This document shows, piece after piece, positions 35,501 to 43,700 of a stretch of 46,378 nt of DNA (within the stretch, counting starts at the first letter, position 1; each line of letters starts with the position of its first letter). Where the stretch lies: positions 1-46,378 of the forward strand of contig JAEOSY010000551.1 in assembly GCA_016840125.1 (NCBI GenBank). The letters run 5' to 3'. A program made the translations under genes and the position numbers. The DNA is from Candidatus Helarchaeota archaeon. Lineage in GTDB: Archaea > Asgardarchaeota > Lokiarchaeia > Helarchaeales > HEL-GB-A. The notes under the pieces were generated by a model. The model saw nothing but the letters and a program-made list of their open reading frames with translations, ran no database searches and was not told the DNA's origin.

Positions 35501-36816
35501 CTACATTGGCGTTTTATTGGTACGATGAGACCACTGGAACGTGGGTAAAGCTTACAGCGGACTTAGACTGGGTCCTTGGGGTGGGAGTCAACACAACTGA
35601 CGTAGTCCTGTACGGTGAGAGCTACGCAGGTTTCATCTGGGCTCGTGTGACCCACCTTTCCACCTACGGCGTTGGAGGTTCCAGTATCGGAATACCACCC
35701 TTTGTCTTTCCTTTAGTTTTACTCTTAGCATTAGTTGGTGTTGGGGTATCCATGTATATCTTGGAATACCGGAGAGCTCAGATCGCTAAAGAGCGCAAGA
35801 AGAAGAAAGAAAAACCAAAATGGAAATCCAAGGCTCCGGAAAAAGCTCAGATTGGAGCAGTTGAAGAAATAGAGGGTATCGGACCTCAATATGCCAAACT
35901 TTTGAAACAAATGAATATCAACACAACGGAAGAGTTACGTACTATTTCGTTCGTTCAAATAGCGGAAGCCACAGATATTAGTACAAAATTGCTGTATAAG
36001 TGGCAATGCATCGCTGACCTCTTTCGTGTGAGACGGGCGGCGGAAGAATACACAGAATTGCTCTTTGAAATGGGTATCCATACTGTAAGAGCATTGAGTG
36101 AACAAGATGTTGATATTCTTCATGCTAATGTACGAGCCTTTGCCGCGAAAGTGTCCCAGAAGCCCAGCTGGCGTGGTAAAGTCAAGAAGGTGCCGACTCG
36201 GAGAGATGTGGAAGCTTGGATTGCGAGCGCAAAAGAGTTAGTTAGTAAACAAGAGAGCGAAGTAAAAACAGTTACAACAATAGAACCGCCAAAACCAATT
36301 ACGAAAGTAAAAAAAGTAAAGCCAATTACGAAGGTAGAGACAAAAAAAGAGGTCGAAGAGGAAGAACCAAAAAAGTTAGAATCTATAGCTCCTGAAAAAT
36401 CTCAGATCGGCGCCATTGAAGAAATCGAAGGGATTGGACCTGAGTATTCAACACTGTTGAAACAAATGAATATCAATACGACGGAAGATTTACGAACTAT
36501 TTCATTCATTTCAATAGCGGAAGCCACAGATATTAGTACAAAATTACTGTATAAATGGCATTGCATTGCTGACCTCTTTCGCGTGAGGCGGGCGGCGGAA
36601 GAATACACCGAATTCCTTTTTGAAATGGGGATCCAAACTGTCCGCCAATTGAGCGAACAAAGGATTGATGATCTTTACAAGAAAGTACAAAACTTTGCCG
36701 CCGAAGTGGCCCTGAAGCCCTCCTGGCGTGGGAAGGTCAAGAAAGTGCCGACTCGGAGCGATGTGGAAGCTTGGATTGCTAGCGCAAAACAGTTAATAAA
36801 AAAAGGAACTAAATAA
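29548..36816 (+). CDS. Giant surface receptor/adhesin 2 (2,422 aa)
   Basis: This is a full-length paralog of the 21195 gene with the same domain order and nearly the same register: signal helix (5-21), DxDxDG repeats (75-162), fascin-like trefoil (about 307-418), mid-protein hydrophobic block, DxDxDG block, NHL-type propeller, long DxDxDG array, membrane-proximal domain, TM helix (about 2047-2069), and two cytoplasmic HhH modules with a Lys/Glu/Pro linker. One DxDxDG repeat in the last array has a Glu (DTDGEGAIDG), and others vary, so the paralogs have diverged under protein-level constraint. The cytoplasmic modules are mosaic with those of copy 1. The ATG has AGGTG nine bases upstream. Two small 3-TM genes follow as in copy 1. 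Confidence 0.85.
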   Translation: MKKSPKILAGLLIIFILIGAEASYIYHQSEMTNSETEEVKITGDFLLINLDPPKKPYSLQNLVIELQNVTVNKNDTDGDGLYDSVEAVLGTDFNNTDSDFDNLNDSYEVDLGLDPLDPDTNEDGLPDYHEVTNVYSLDIDGDGEQNIWDFDNDGDGVKDRLDLSPGAKSTSHSSINFSLTTDQNPLLLTFQVRPQDAENLKFIDQSWNWPLDNESRMQDLDNSTRDVVMVPWLRVSGNYLPNQSSVNDWGISITSDAMEVNLNANREHGTIAALTGRFFLPAPPASLSLEVELLWKVSGFSDCVVKSIEGQNGMYVTIGDNSMAIANTSVESEGRLKWVEMGGNNVSLQVVNGPYLSVADNGILVANGTSVGARETFEVTYESGNDAHFKAYNNQYLSVRPDGVIVANSTTTEVFTVNDMGYYPEVTPLVTYKDNFMITGLNIEESLGSDVGIFYSEDTNQTIAANLIMDYIFLRNATTTIWDMPAMLSSDYNVTIDNRTETYMEKNEAFVQAGNVLIPEILSGLSSNATLPFIVVNEDDCKTIDLSDIPSGSYIIGATNTINLTAAPMVITKSMKMFFYNISSQKKLIAMEMMAEIENWGLDENATHILMFLVWKWHIGQQMVTSIGGVPIDFSAFEPEWSIVNFTKEIVTTGISLAVDIFRETGGHIIKTRASRTAQELFDFLDDLVKRGWSISFKGKKLGEFNFKGMKQAQIIKSSKWMKFFKGLGKALVIIDVALSIVSWALSIKNAVDTAEAYREALDDAYGDEYLAISATITTIFYAILIALIIALFLSGVGIVLGIVLAILLAVFGVFLDRIIGAIVGWIMGDPEDFFHAEPGLDIEGSPESTILDYDNNGLDVGDQIEILTHLVGTITGAGEDPTLLGFNYIIPWISIPSPSDPYTVVSTRLNETYPDSPLDYLSSRLLNYTGVGIVNSTYKEDKFDSIAWIRPGIPMVNFPVNLILNGDYHIYSKYYHEILGIWDCWHSKYTDNSTTPFQLMTLYYDVMPGSLDDFISWGAIELNDRDGDGLNDSEELSQGVSDMNRYDTDADGLNDKFEIDHGILPNDCDTDEDGLIDKYEYVYGTNATNKDSDGDGIYDYLEIAGWIISFNYSGLPFQMRVFSNPALNDTDGDGYSDGAEYWSGLNPRSKDTNGDGVDDVAVPQVEIIGILQNSTDIAADIVNTSCTVTEFAVDGDGYVYFPAIIPGNNDTIGVLYSNLTYYNNWTLNFSSGIVGIDRANELLFIENESSAGNFWNFTLNGTNPNVDQLISPAAVPVGIAIDSNGFIYTTQTGAVTQISKFWPNGTYIEGYGSAGVNPEQFKKIGPIALDDTNGFIYVLDGDGVTSTQRVMKFNKTDGSFITTLPNGYGEMVDIAVDADGWVYILDQFDTELGEGCVRRFDHNGMEDRNFILTDINRTKPWELIHYPLRIDIDPNKNIYILENKTPNNPNPKLMKFRPNVTLIPPNITNDVYDWDGDGLWNLFEVVGWNTTFVNNESVTTLAVNSNPLMRDTDLDGLNDYYENLSMSNPRDTDTDGDGLSDFFEWELGTNLTDDDTDGDNLSDSIEVLFGSNPINSSDTDNDGLPDPLEYLLKSNPNSNDTDHDGANDSQEYYGNSYGNSSLLDPDTDDDFMLDGLEYLLNCDPNDKDTDDDGLMDGEELIYNTDPTNNDTDGEGAIDGLEVDLWLCPVDPDTDDDGLTDWEELFWGLNPLNNDTDADGVPDALDNDTLLMLTTTMYVSFDPDPYNNSLLFAQNLGLVGNVTIVSVDELLANHINASLIVLVGRPAPINGTVGGLIYNLLADSGTVLAEMMAPDSHKMVIRYGVWTSTQTVIMLSEAYPLDGFRVFSDIKARNITIGPNSFFVQYKTTPISHNTTHYVYGFQVDDIDAIKATDSIVSIQLEDWAIPSINITIYNESTISDSITRHNGLSVGSTALGKYLEITLTINGSTTETVESAYIQIYYRASDLDRDGDGVIGGPFDIDESTLAFYWYDETTGTWVKLTADLDWVLGVGVNTTDVVLYGESYAGFIWARVTHLSTYGVGGSSIGIPPFVFPLVLLLALVGVGVSMYILEYRRAQIAKERKKKKEKPKWKSKAPEKAQIGAVEEIEGIGPQYAKLLKQMNINTTEELRTISFVQIAEATDISTKLLYKWQCIADLFRVRRAAEEYTELLFEMGIHTVRALSEQDVDILHANVRAFAAKVSQKPSWRGKVKKVPTRRDVEAWIASAKELVSKQESEVKTVTTIEPPKPITKVKKVKPITKVETKKEVEEEEPKKLESIAPEKSQIGAIEEIEGIGPEYSTLLKQMNINTTEDLRTISFISIAEATDISTKLLYKWHCIADLFRVRRAAEEYTEFLFEMGIQTVRQLSEQRIDDLYKKVQNFAAEVALKPSWRGKVKKVPTRSDVEAWIASAKQLIKKGTK

Positions 36817-36834
36817 TTTTTGGTGGGTATAACT

Positions 36835-37182
36835 ATGAGTTTAGAAATTTTGGACTTGGTAACCGGATTATATGAGAATGGCGGCCTCGCCATCTTTGGG
36901 TTTATCGCTGCTGGCTTGGTTGGACTGCAAACTTATTTTACTTTTATACTGTGGAAAAATGGAGATGACTCCTATTTCAAGCGATTCATTTCATTCCATA
37001 TTGCAACCATTGTAATCCTTTTTAGCTCCATAAACTACGTGATAATCCTGCAAGGGCCTTTAGACTATGATTTGCTTGTTTTTACAATGTTCTTCTTTTT
37101 GATTGGTACTACTATTGCTGCTGGCATACAGATATTCGATTATGTTCAAAATAAATGGCTTAAAAAGGAGGAGAACGCATGA
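36835..37182 (+). CDS. Small 3-TM protein A, cassette 2 (115 aa)
   Basis: This is a paralog of the 28478-28825 protein with the same length and the same loops (YENGGLAIFGFIAAG near the N-terminus, WKNGDDSYF in loop 1). The ATG at 36835 is chosen over an in-frame TTG at 36820 because it matches the other copy's N-terminus MSLE. GGTGGG lies upstream. It ends in an ATGA overlap with protein B. The C-terminus is more acidic than in copy 1 (KKEENA). Confidence 0.8.
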   Translation: MSLEILDLVTGLYENGGLAIFGFIAAGLVGLQTYFTFILWKNGDDSYFKRFISFHIATIVILFSSINYVIILQGPLDYDLLVFTMFFFLIGTTIAAGIQIFDYVQNKWLKKEENA

Positions 37183-37508
37183 GTAGTGGTTTCGCTGGAT
37201 TCTATATTAGTCTTGGAATTCTCTGCTTCGTGATAGCTGCTTTCTTTATTTTGCGTGGATATAACCGATTTAATGAATGGCAGACTGGAAATAAAGATGA
37301 ACTTTGGAGAAGTATCTCTTTCTTATCAGGTGGTGCGGGCTCTATCCTTTTAGGAATAGGGTTAATTGGAATAGCAACTTCACCAACTCCTGCAGCTTTA
37401 AGTGCGTGGGTAACTGTGAGTTTTGTGGGTCTAATTTTAGGTACCGCTGCAATGGGCTTAATGACCTACTTTTATTTTCTTAAATGGCGGTCCCTCATCA
37501 ACCGGTAA
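37179..37508 (+). CDS. Small 3-TM protein B, cassette 2 (109 aa)
   Basis: This is a paralog of the 28822-29133 protein, coupled to gene A by an ATGA overlap and an AGGAGG site. Conserved features are the YNRFNEWQTGNKDELWR loop, the FLSGGAGSILLGIGLIGIA helix and the LMTYFYFLKW C-terminal helix. It is six residues longer at the C-terminus (SLINR end). A T-rich terminator and the promoter of giant gene 3 follow. Confidence 0.8.
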   Translation: MSSGFAGFYISLGILCFVIAAFFILRGYNRFNEWQTGNKDELWRSISFLSGGAGSILLGIGLIGIATSPTPAALSAWVTVSFVGLILGTAAMGLMTYFYFLKWRSLINR

Positions 37509-37566
37509 GAGCATCTTTCATTATTCCTTTAACCATAATCCATACCTTTCTGAGGAATTAACACCC

Positions 37567-37587
37567 TTTTACTTTATTTTTCTTTTT
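37567..37587 (+). terminator. T-rich terminator after cassette 2
   Basis: A stretch with four T-runs (CTTTTACTTTATTTTTCTTTTT type) starts about 60 nt after the last stop of cassette 2 and just before the next promoter. Confidence 0.45.
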
Positions 37588-37594
37588 GGAAAGC

Positions 37595-37603
37595 ATTTAT
37601 GTA
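37595..37603 (+). promoter_or_regulatory. BRE/TATA candidate for giant gene 3
   Basis: ATTTATGTA is preceded by TTTTTGGAAAGC, about 105 nt before the ATG at 37708. The arrangement resembles the element in front of giant gene 2. Confidence 0.4.
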
Positions 37604-37707
37604 GGATCCTAAAAAAAAGGATTTCAGGGTAATAGCTCGAATAAATTAACAACGTTAACATTTAGATTCTCCCTCGGAACGGTGAAAGAATAAAGAAGGG
37701 ACATGTA

Positions 37708-40700
37708 ATGAAAAAATTTTACAAGATTTTAATTGGATTAATGATAATATTCCTTTTTCTTGGCGCTTGGGCGAAAGAAATTCAGGATCACTCAGATTTT
37801 GTAAAGTCAAATAAAGGAAAAATAGAGGATTATGGCGATTTTAATATAGCAGACATCGATCCCCCGAAAAAACCCTATTCTTTGGCGAATCTAGTGATTG
37901 AATTGCAAAATGTCTCTCTGGATCAAAATGATACGGATGGCGATGGATTATATGATGCAGTGGAAGCAGTTCTAGGTACTAATTTTGAGAATACAGATTC
38001 AGATTTTGATAACTTAAATGATAGCTATGAGATAGATATTGGGCTTGATCCGCTGAATCCCGACACAAATGAGGATGGATTACCCGATTATTACGAGATT
38101 GTAAATGTATATTCGCTCGACATCGATAGTGACGGAGATCCAAATACATGGGATTTTGATAATGATGGGGACGGTGTGAACGACCGGTTAGATCTCTCTC
38201 CAGGGGCTAAATCAACAGTTCATACTTCGTTTACTTTTGATATCACCACAGATCAGAAACCGATCTTCATTACCTTTCAGTTGCGACCGAATAATGCTGC
38301 TCATTTGAAGCTGCTTGATCAATCATGGGATTGGCCCTGGGATAATGAAAGTACGATGCAAGATCTGGATAATTCTAAAGAAGATGTGTTCATGGCCCCT
38401 TGGCTTCGCGTGGATGCTAATGATACTCCGAACCAGACGGAAGTGGAGGATTATGGCATGGTGATCACCTCTACTGGAATGGAAGTTTCACTTAGTCCCA
38501 ATCGTGAACATGGGTCCATTAAGGCGTTAACTGGTAGAATATACCATCCATCCCCACCAGCTAGTTTATCCTTAGATATAGAGCTTCTATGGAAAGTTTT
38601 TGGTCTGACCGATAAAGTAGCAAAAGCGGTAGAGGCACCCAATGGTAATTATGTAACCATTGGGAACGATTCGATTGCAATTGCTACTACGACGGAAGTA
38701 TCAGATGGAATGCTTTCATGGATTGATTTAGGAAGCAATAACGTAGCACTCAAACTAATTAATGGTCCCTATCTTTCGGTTGCAGATGACGGCACTGTAG
38801 TGGCTAACGGAACGGCAATTGGGAACAGGGAAACATTCGAAGTAGAGTATACTTTTGGGAACTATGCCTCGTTCAAAGCATTTAATAATAACTATTTAGA
38901 CCTTAGAGGTGATGATGTACTGATAGCGGACAGCATATTTCCAGTGGAATTTGTAGTACATGACCTAGGTTCCTACCCTGAATTTATCAACCTTGTCACA
39001 TACAATGATGACTTCATGATCACGGGTCTTACTATCGAGGAGAGTTTTGGTTCGGATATGGGGGTGTTCTATAGCTCTAATAAGAATCAGACCATAGCAG
39101 CGAATTTGATTATGGATTATATTTTCCTCAGAAATGCCACCACAACAATCTGGGATATGCCAACGATGTTAACCGATTATAATGTAACGGTATCAAATCG
39201 CACAGAATCGTTTGTGGAAAAAATTCAAGCGATCATCGAAACGGGAAATTTGCATATACCTGAAATTTTGAGCATGCTGCCTGCTAATGAAACGCTGCCG
39301 ATCATTCTGGGGTATGAGGATAATTCCAAGGTCCTGGATCTATCAGATATCACATCTGGGTCCTACATTATCGGGGATACTAATTTGATAAACTTAACTG
39401 CGGAACCGATAACAACCCAAAAGAGTATGAAATTGAATTTCCATAATACCTCAAGCAAAAAGTTAATTATGGGTGGATATATCATGCTCGAGATAGACCG
39501 TTGGGGGCTGGATGCCAATACCACACTTGATTTAAAGACGTTAATCTGGAAATGGAACCTTGGGCAGGTGTCTATCACGAAAGAGGGCATGCTCCAAACT
39601 AACTTTACCGAATTTCAACCAGAGTCTGAAATAGAAAACTGTACGACCAAAATTGGAATATTAGGTCTTGATATATTAGGTACTACTTTCACCTCGGCTG
39701 GGATGGCGATTATCGAGACGAAAGCCTCAACAAAAGCAGAGCCACTCTATATTTTCCTTGAGTATTTAACTGAATATGGTTTGAAACTCACCCCTGGAGG
39801 GCAGAAATGGAGCGAATTCAATTATTTATCTGAATTGGTAGCGGATACTCTGATTCTGGAAAGCACTCCAAAGTATATAATACCTCAAACAGCTAAAACA
39901 GGTTTTACTTTAATCGATGTGATTCCTTGGATGCTATTTTATAATTTTACACTTTCATATTCATTAGTTTTTGAGGTAATTAATTTATATGAAACGGAAA
40001 TTTGTGATAGAACTTATGGGCATGATGTTTTTGACTTCATGACAAAAGATTTAGAGGTATATGCCGTTATTTCACAGGTGTGGGGATTGCTCTCGTTAAG
40101 CTGGCTGATATTAAGTATAGGAATAGGTTTGGGTTTGTTTACAGGGATTCTTTGGCTTCTTGGGCCTCTTGCGGGAATTGGTGCGGTAGTGGGTAGTTTA
40201 TTTTTTTGGATTAAATATTTGTGGGTCGGTGTTAATACAGCATTTGTTGGCTTCTGGGAAACTTTTGCTCAATATATATTTAACGCTCTGAATAGCTTAT
40301 TTCATCAAGTTTTTGGAATGGGGGAAATTACAGATTATTTTCATGCAGAACCTGTTGTTGAAATTGAAGGCAATATCGAACCTACTATAATCGACAAAGA
40401 CGAAAATGGTCTGGATGTTGGGGATCGAATCGAAATTCTCACCCACTTGGTCGGAATTATAAGAGGCGAGGGTGAAAACCGAATTTTGCAGGATTGGAGC
40501 TATATTATTCCTTGGATCGACATCGATCCGCCTTCTGGCTCTGATTCCACAACCAATCCAAACATCTACATGGGTAATCAATGGGATTTGCCAGATACCA
40601 CACCCTTATTGAATCGTACAAGTGTAGATAACGTTAATTCGACACAGCGGGAGGATAGGTACGATTCGATGGCATGGATCGAGCCTGGAATCGGCATGCG

Positions 40701-43700
40701 TAACTTTCCGGTTAAACTTCAGTTTAATGTAGCGTATAATCTACGAGAAGTCTGGTACCATAAATTAAAAATGTTCAATTGGCTAGAGGTGCCCTTTTAT
40801 AAATGCTGGCACTCTCAATGGAATTATGGTAGCACCTACTTTCGACCTACAACGCTTACAACGCTCTATTATGATGTTTTTCCGGGAACGCTCGATAGGT
40901 TTCTTGGTTGGAGGGCAATTACTCGTAATGATCGGGATGGGGATGGGCTCAATAACAGTGTAGAACTAGCACAAGGCGTTTCAGATGTGAAACGGTATGA
41001 TACAGATGCGGATGGATTGAATGATAAGTATGAAATTGACATTGGAACTGATCCAGCCTACTGTGATACGGATGAGGATGGGTTAATTGATAAATACGAG
41101 TTTATCTATGGTACAAATGCCACAAATGGTGATTCCGATGGAGATGGTATTAATGATTATCTTGAAATTGTAGGCTGGGTAATCGCATTTAATTATAGTG
41201 GGCAAATTTTTGAGATGCGGGTTTTCTCAAACCCAACGTTGAACGATACTGATTGGGATGGGTTTAGTGATGGCGATGAGTACTGGAGTGGGCTTAATCC
41301 TCGGTCGCAGGATACGGATGGGGATGGAACTAAGGATGTAGCAACCCCTCAAGTAGAAATCATCGCTATCTTACAGAATATTACGAGTATAGAAACGATC
41401 ACGTTAAATTCCACCTATACCATATCGGAATTTGCGGTGGATAACGACGGATCTGTCTATCTTCCAGTCAGTATCCCAGGAAATAATGGTAGTATGATAA
41501 AACTTCATACCAACTTGACGTATTCCGATAATTGGACGCTTGATTTTAGTCCAGGAATAGTGGGTATCGATAGGGCTAAAGAATTAATTTTTATAGAATC
41601 GGAAGGGTCGACTGGTGAGTTCTGGAACTTTACTTTGGTCGGAGTAACTCAGGGTATGAATAATTTAACGGATTCAGCTGCTGTTGCACGAGGTATTGCT
41701 ATTGATTCTAGCGGCTTTATCTATACTAGCCAAGAGGGTACCGTGACTCAAATTAGCAGGTTTTTCCCAAATGGAACCTATATTGAGGGCTATGGCAGTG
41801 CGGGACCCAACCCTGAGCAATTTAAAAAGATAGGTGCTATTGCAGTAGATGAGAAATACGGATTCATCTATGTGCTTGATGGCGATGGCGTTGCATCGAC
41901 CCAGCGCATTATGAAGTTCAACAAAACAGACGGATCTTTCATAGCCACCTTGCCAAACGGGTACGGGAAAATGGTGGATATCACGACCGATTCAGATGGC
42001 TGGGTCTATATCCTTGACCAGTTCGATCCCGAAATGGGGGAGGGCTGTGTACGGAAGTTTGATCAGAATGGCATGGAGGATCGAAATTTTATACTTACAG
42101 ATACGAATGGCACGCAACCCTGGATGTTGGTGCATTATCCATTGAGAATCGAGGTTGGTTCTGATAAAAATATCTATATTCTTGAAAATAAAACCTTAGA
42201 AAATCCAAATCCAAAAATACTCAAGTTTAAACCGAATGTAACTCTTATTCCACCCCCAATTTCCAATAATAAATACGATTGGGATGGAGATGGATTGGGA
42301 AACCTAAGGGAAGTCGTGGGATGGAATGTGTCATTCGTAAACAATGGATCAGTGACAACTCTCACCGTGAATAGTGAATATTTAACAAGAGATACTGACT
42401 TTGATGGGTTGAACGATTTTTACGAGAATCTCTCCAGAACAAATCCACAGGACCCTGATACGGATGGAGATGGCTTATCCGATTTCTATGAGTGGAGATT
42501 TGGTACCAACCTCACCAATGATGATACGGACGGCGATGGGTTATCTGATTCCGATGAAATTATGATTGGATCAGATCCTATCAGTCTGTGGGATACGGAT
42601 TCTGATGGATTATTGGATGTACAGGAGTTTTGGCTCAACTCAGATCCTACGAAGAACGACACCGATGATGATAGGGCGTCTGACTTTCAAGAAGTTCTGG
42701 GTAATTCTAGCCTCTTAGATCCGGATACGGATGACGATTTTATGCTTGATGGAATGGATTATGCACTCTTGTGCGATCCGAATGATCGAGATACGGATGA
42801 TGATGGTTTAACCGATGGAGAGGAGATCATTTATGGCACGAATCCAACTCTCAGCGACACGGATGGGGATGGTGCAATTGATGGGCTGGAAGTGGAGCTA
42901 TGGTTAGATCCACTTGACAATGATACTGATGATGATGGTCTCCTGGATTGGGCTGAACTGTATTGGGGGACTAATCCGATGAATAATGATACAGATTTTG
43001 ATGGAATACCCGATGGATTAGATAATGATACTCAGCTCGCCTTCGATGCACCTATCGTCGTTGCGTTTGATCCTGATCCCTATAATAACAGCCTGCAATT
43101 TGCACAGAATCTGAATATAACGACTAATGTTACCATCGTCTCAGTTGATGAGCTGTTAACGAATCACACCAACGCCTCACATATAATACTTGTGGGCAGA
43201 CCTGCCCCGGAAAATGATACGGTAAGCGGATTAATATATGATTTATTAGCAGATACCGGCTCTATCCTCTCGGAGATGATGGCACCGGATTCAGACAAAT
43301 TGCTAGTTCGGCATGGGGTATGGACGAGCTGCCAGACCGTGATAATAGTCTCACAGGTATATCCCCTAGACGCCTACAAGGTATTCAGTAGTGTTAAAGC
43401 GAAAAATGTGACCATCCTCCCGAATTCAGTGCTAGTCAAGTATAAAACCACGCCGATATTACACAATACAACCGCCTATAATTATGGATTCGAACTAGAC
43501 GAAATAGACACCGTGAAAACAACCGACGCGATCTTTTCAGTTGTACTTGGCAATTGGTCCCGGCCGACCATCCAGCTTACTAGATACGATCAAGACACTG
43601 TACCGCATCCACTGGAGGCAAATAGGGGATTGAAATTAGGCGAAATGGCACTGGGCAAGTATCTTGAGGTGACCATGTTCGCGAATGGATCCACTTTAGG

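Larger units (their letters stand above)
21195..37508 (+). repeat. Tandem duplication of a three-gene cassette (two copies)
   Basis: Unit 1 (21195-29133) and unit 2 (29548-37508) each comprise a giant receptor gene, 3-TM gene A and 3-TM gene B in the same order with matching spacing and ATGA couplings. The start-to-start distance is 8,353 nt. Some stretches are almost identical at the DNA level (for example 22595-22630 and 30940-30975), while others differ at many sites, suggesting an old duplication with later gene conversion. The third giant gene at 37708 is a related but incomplete unit. Confidence 0.85.
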
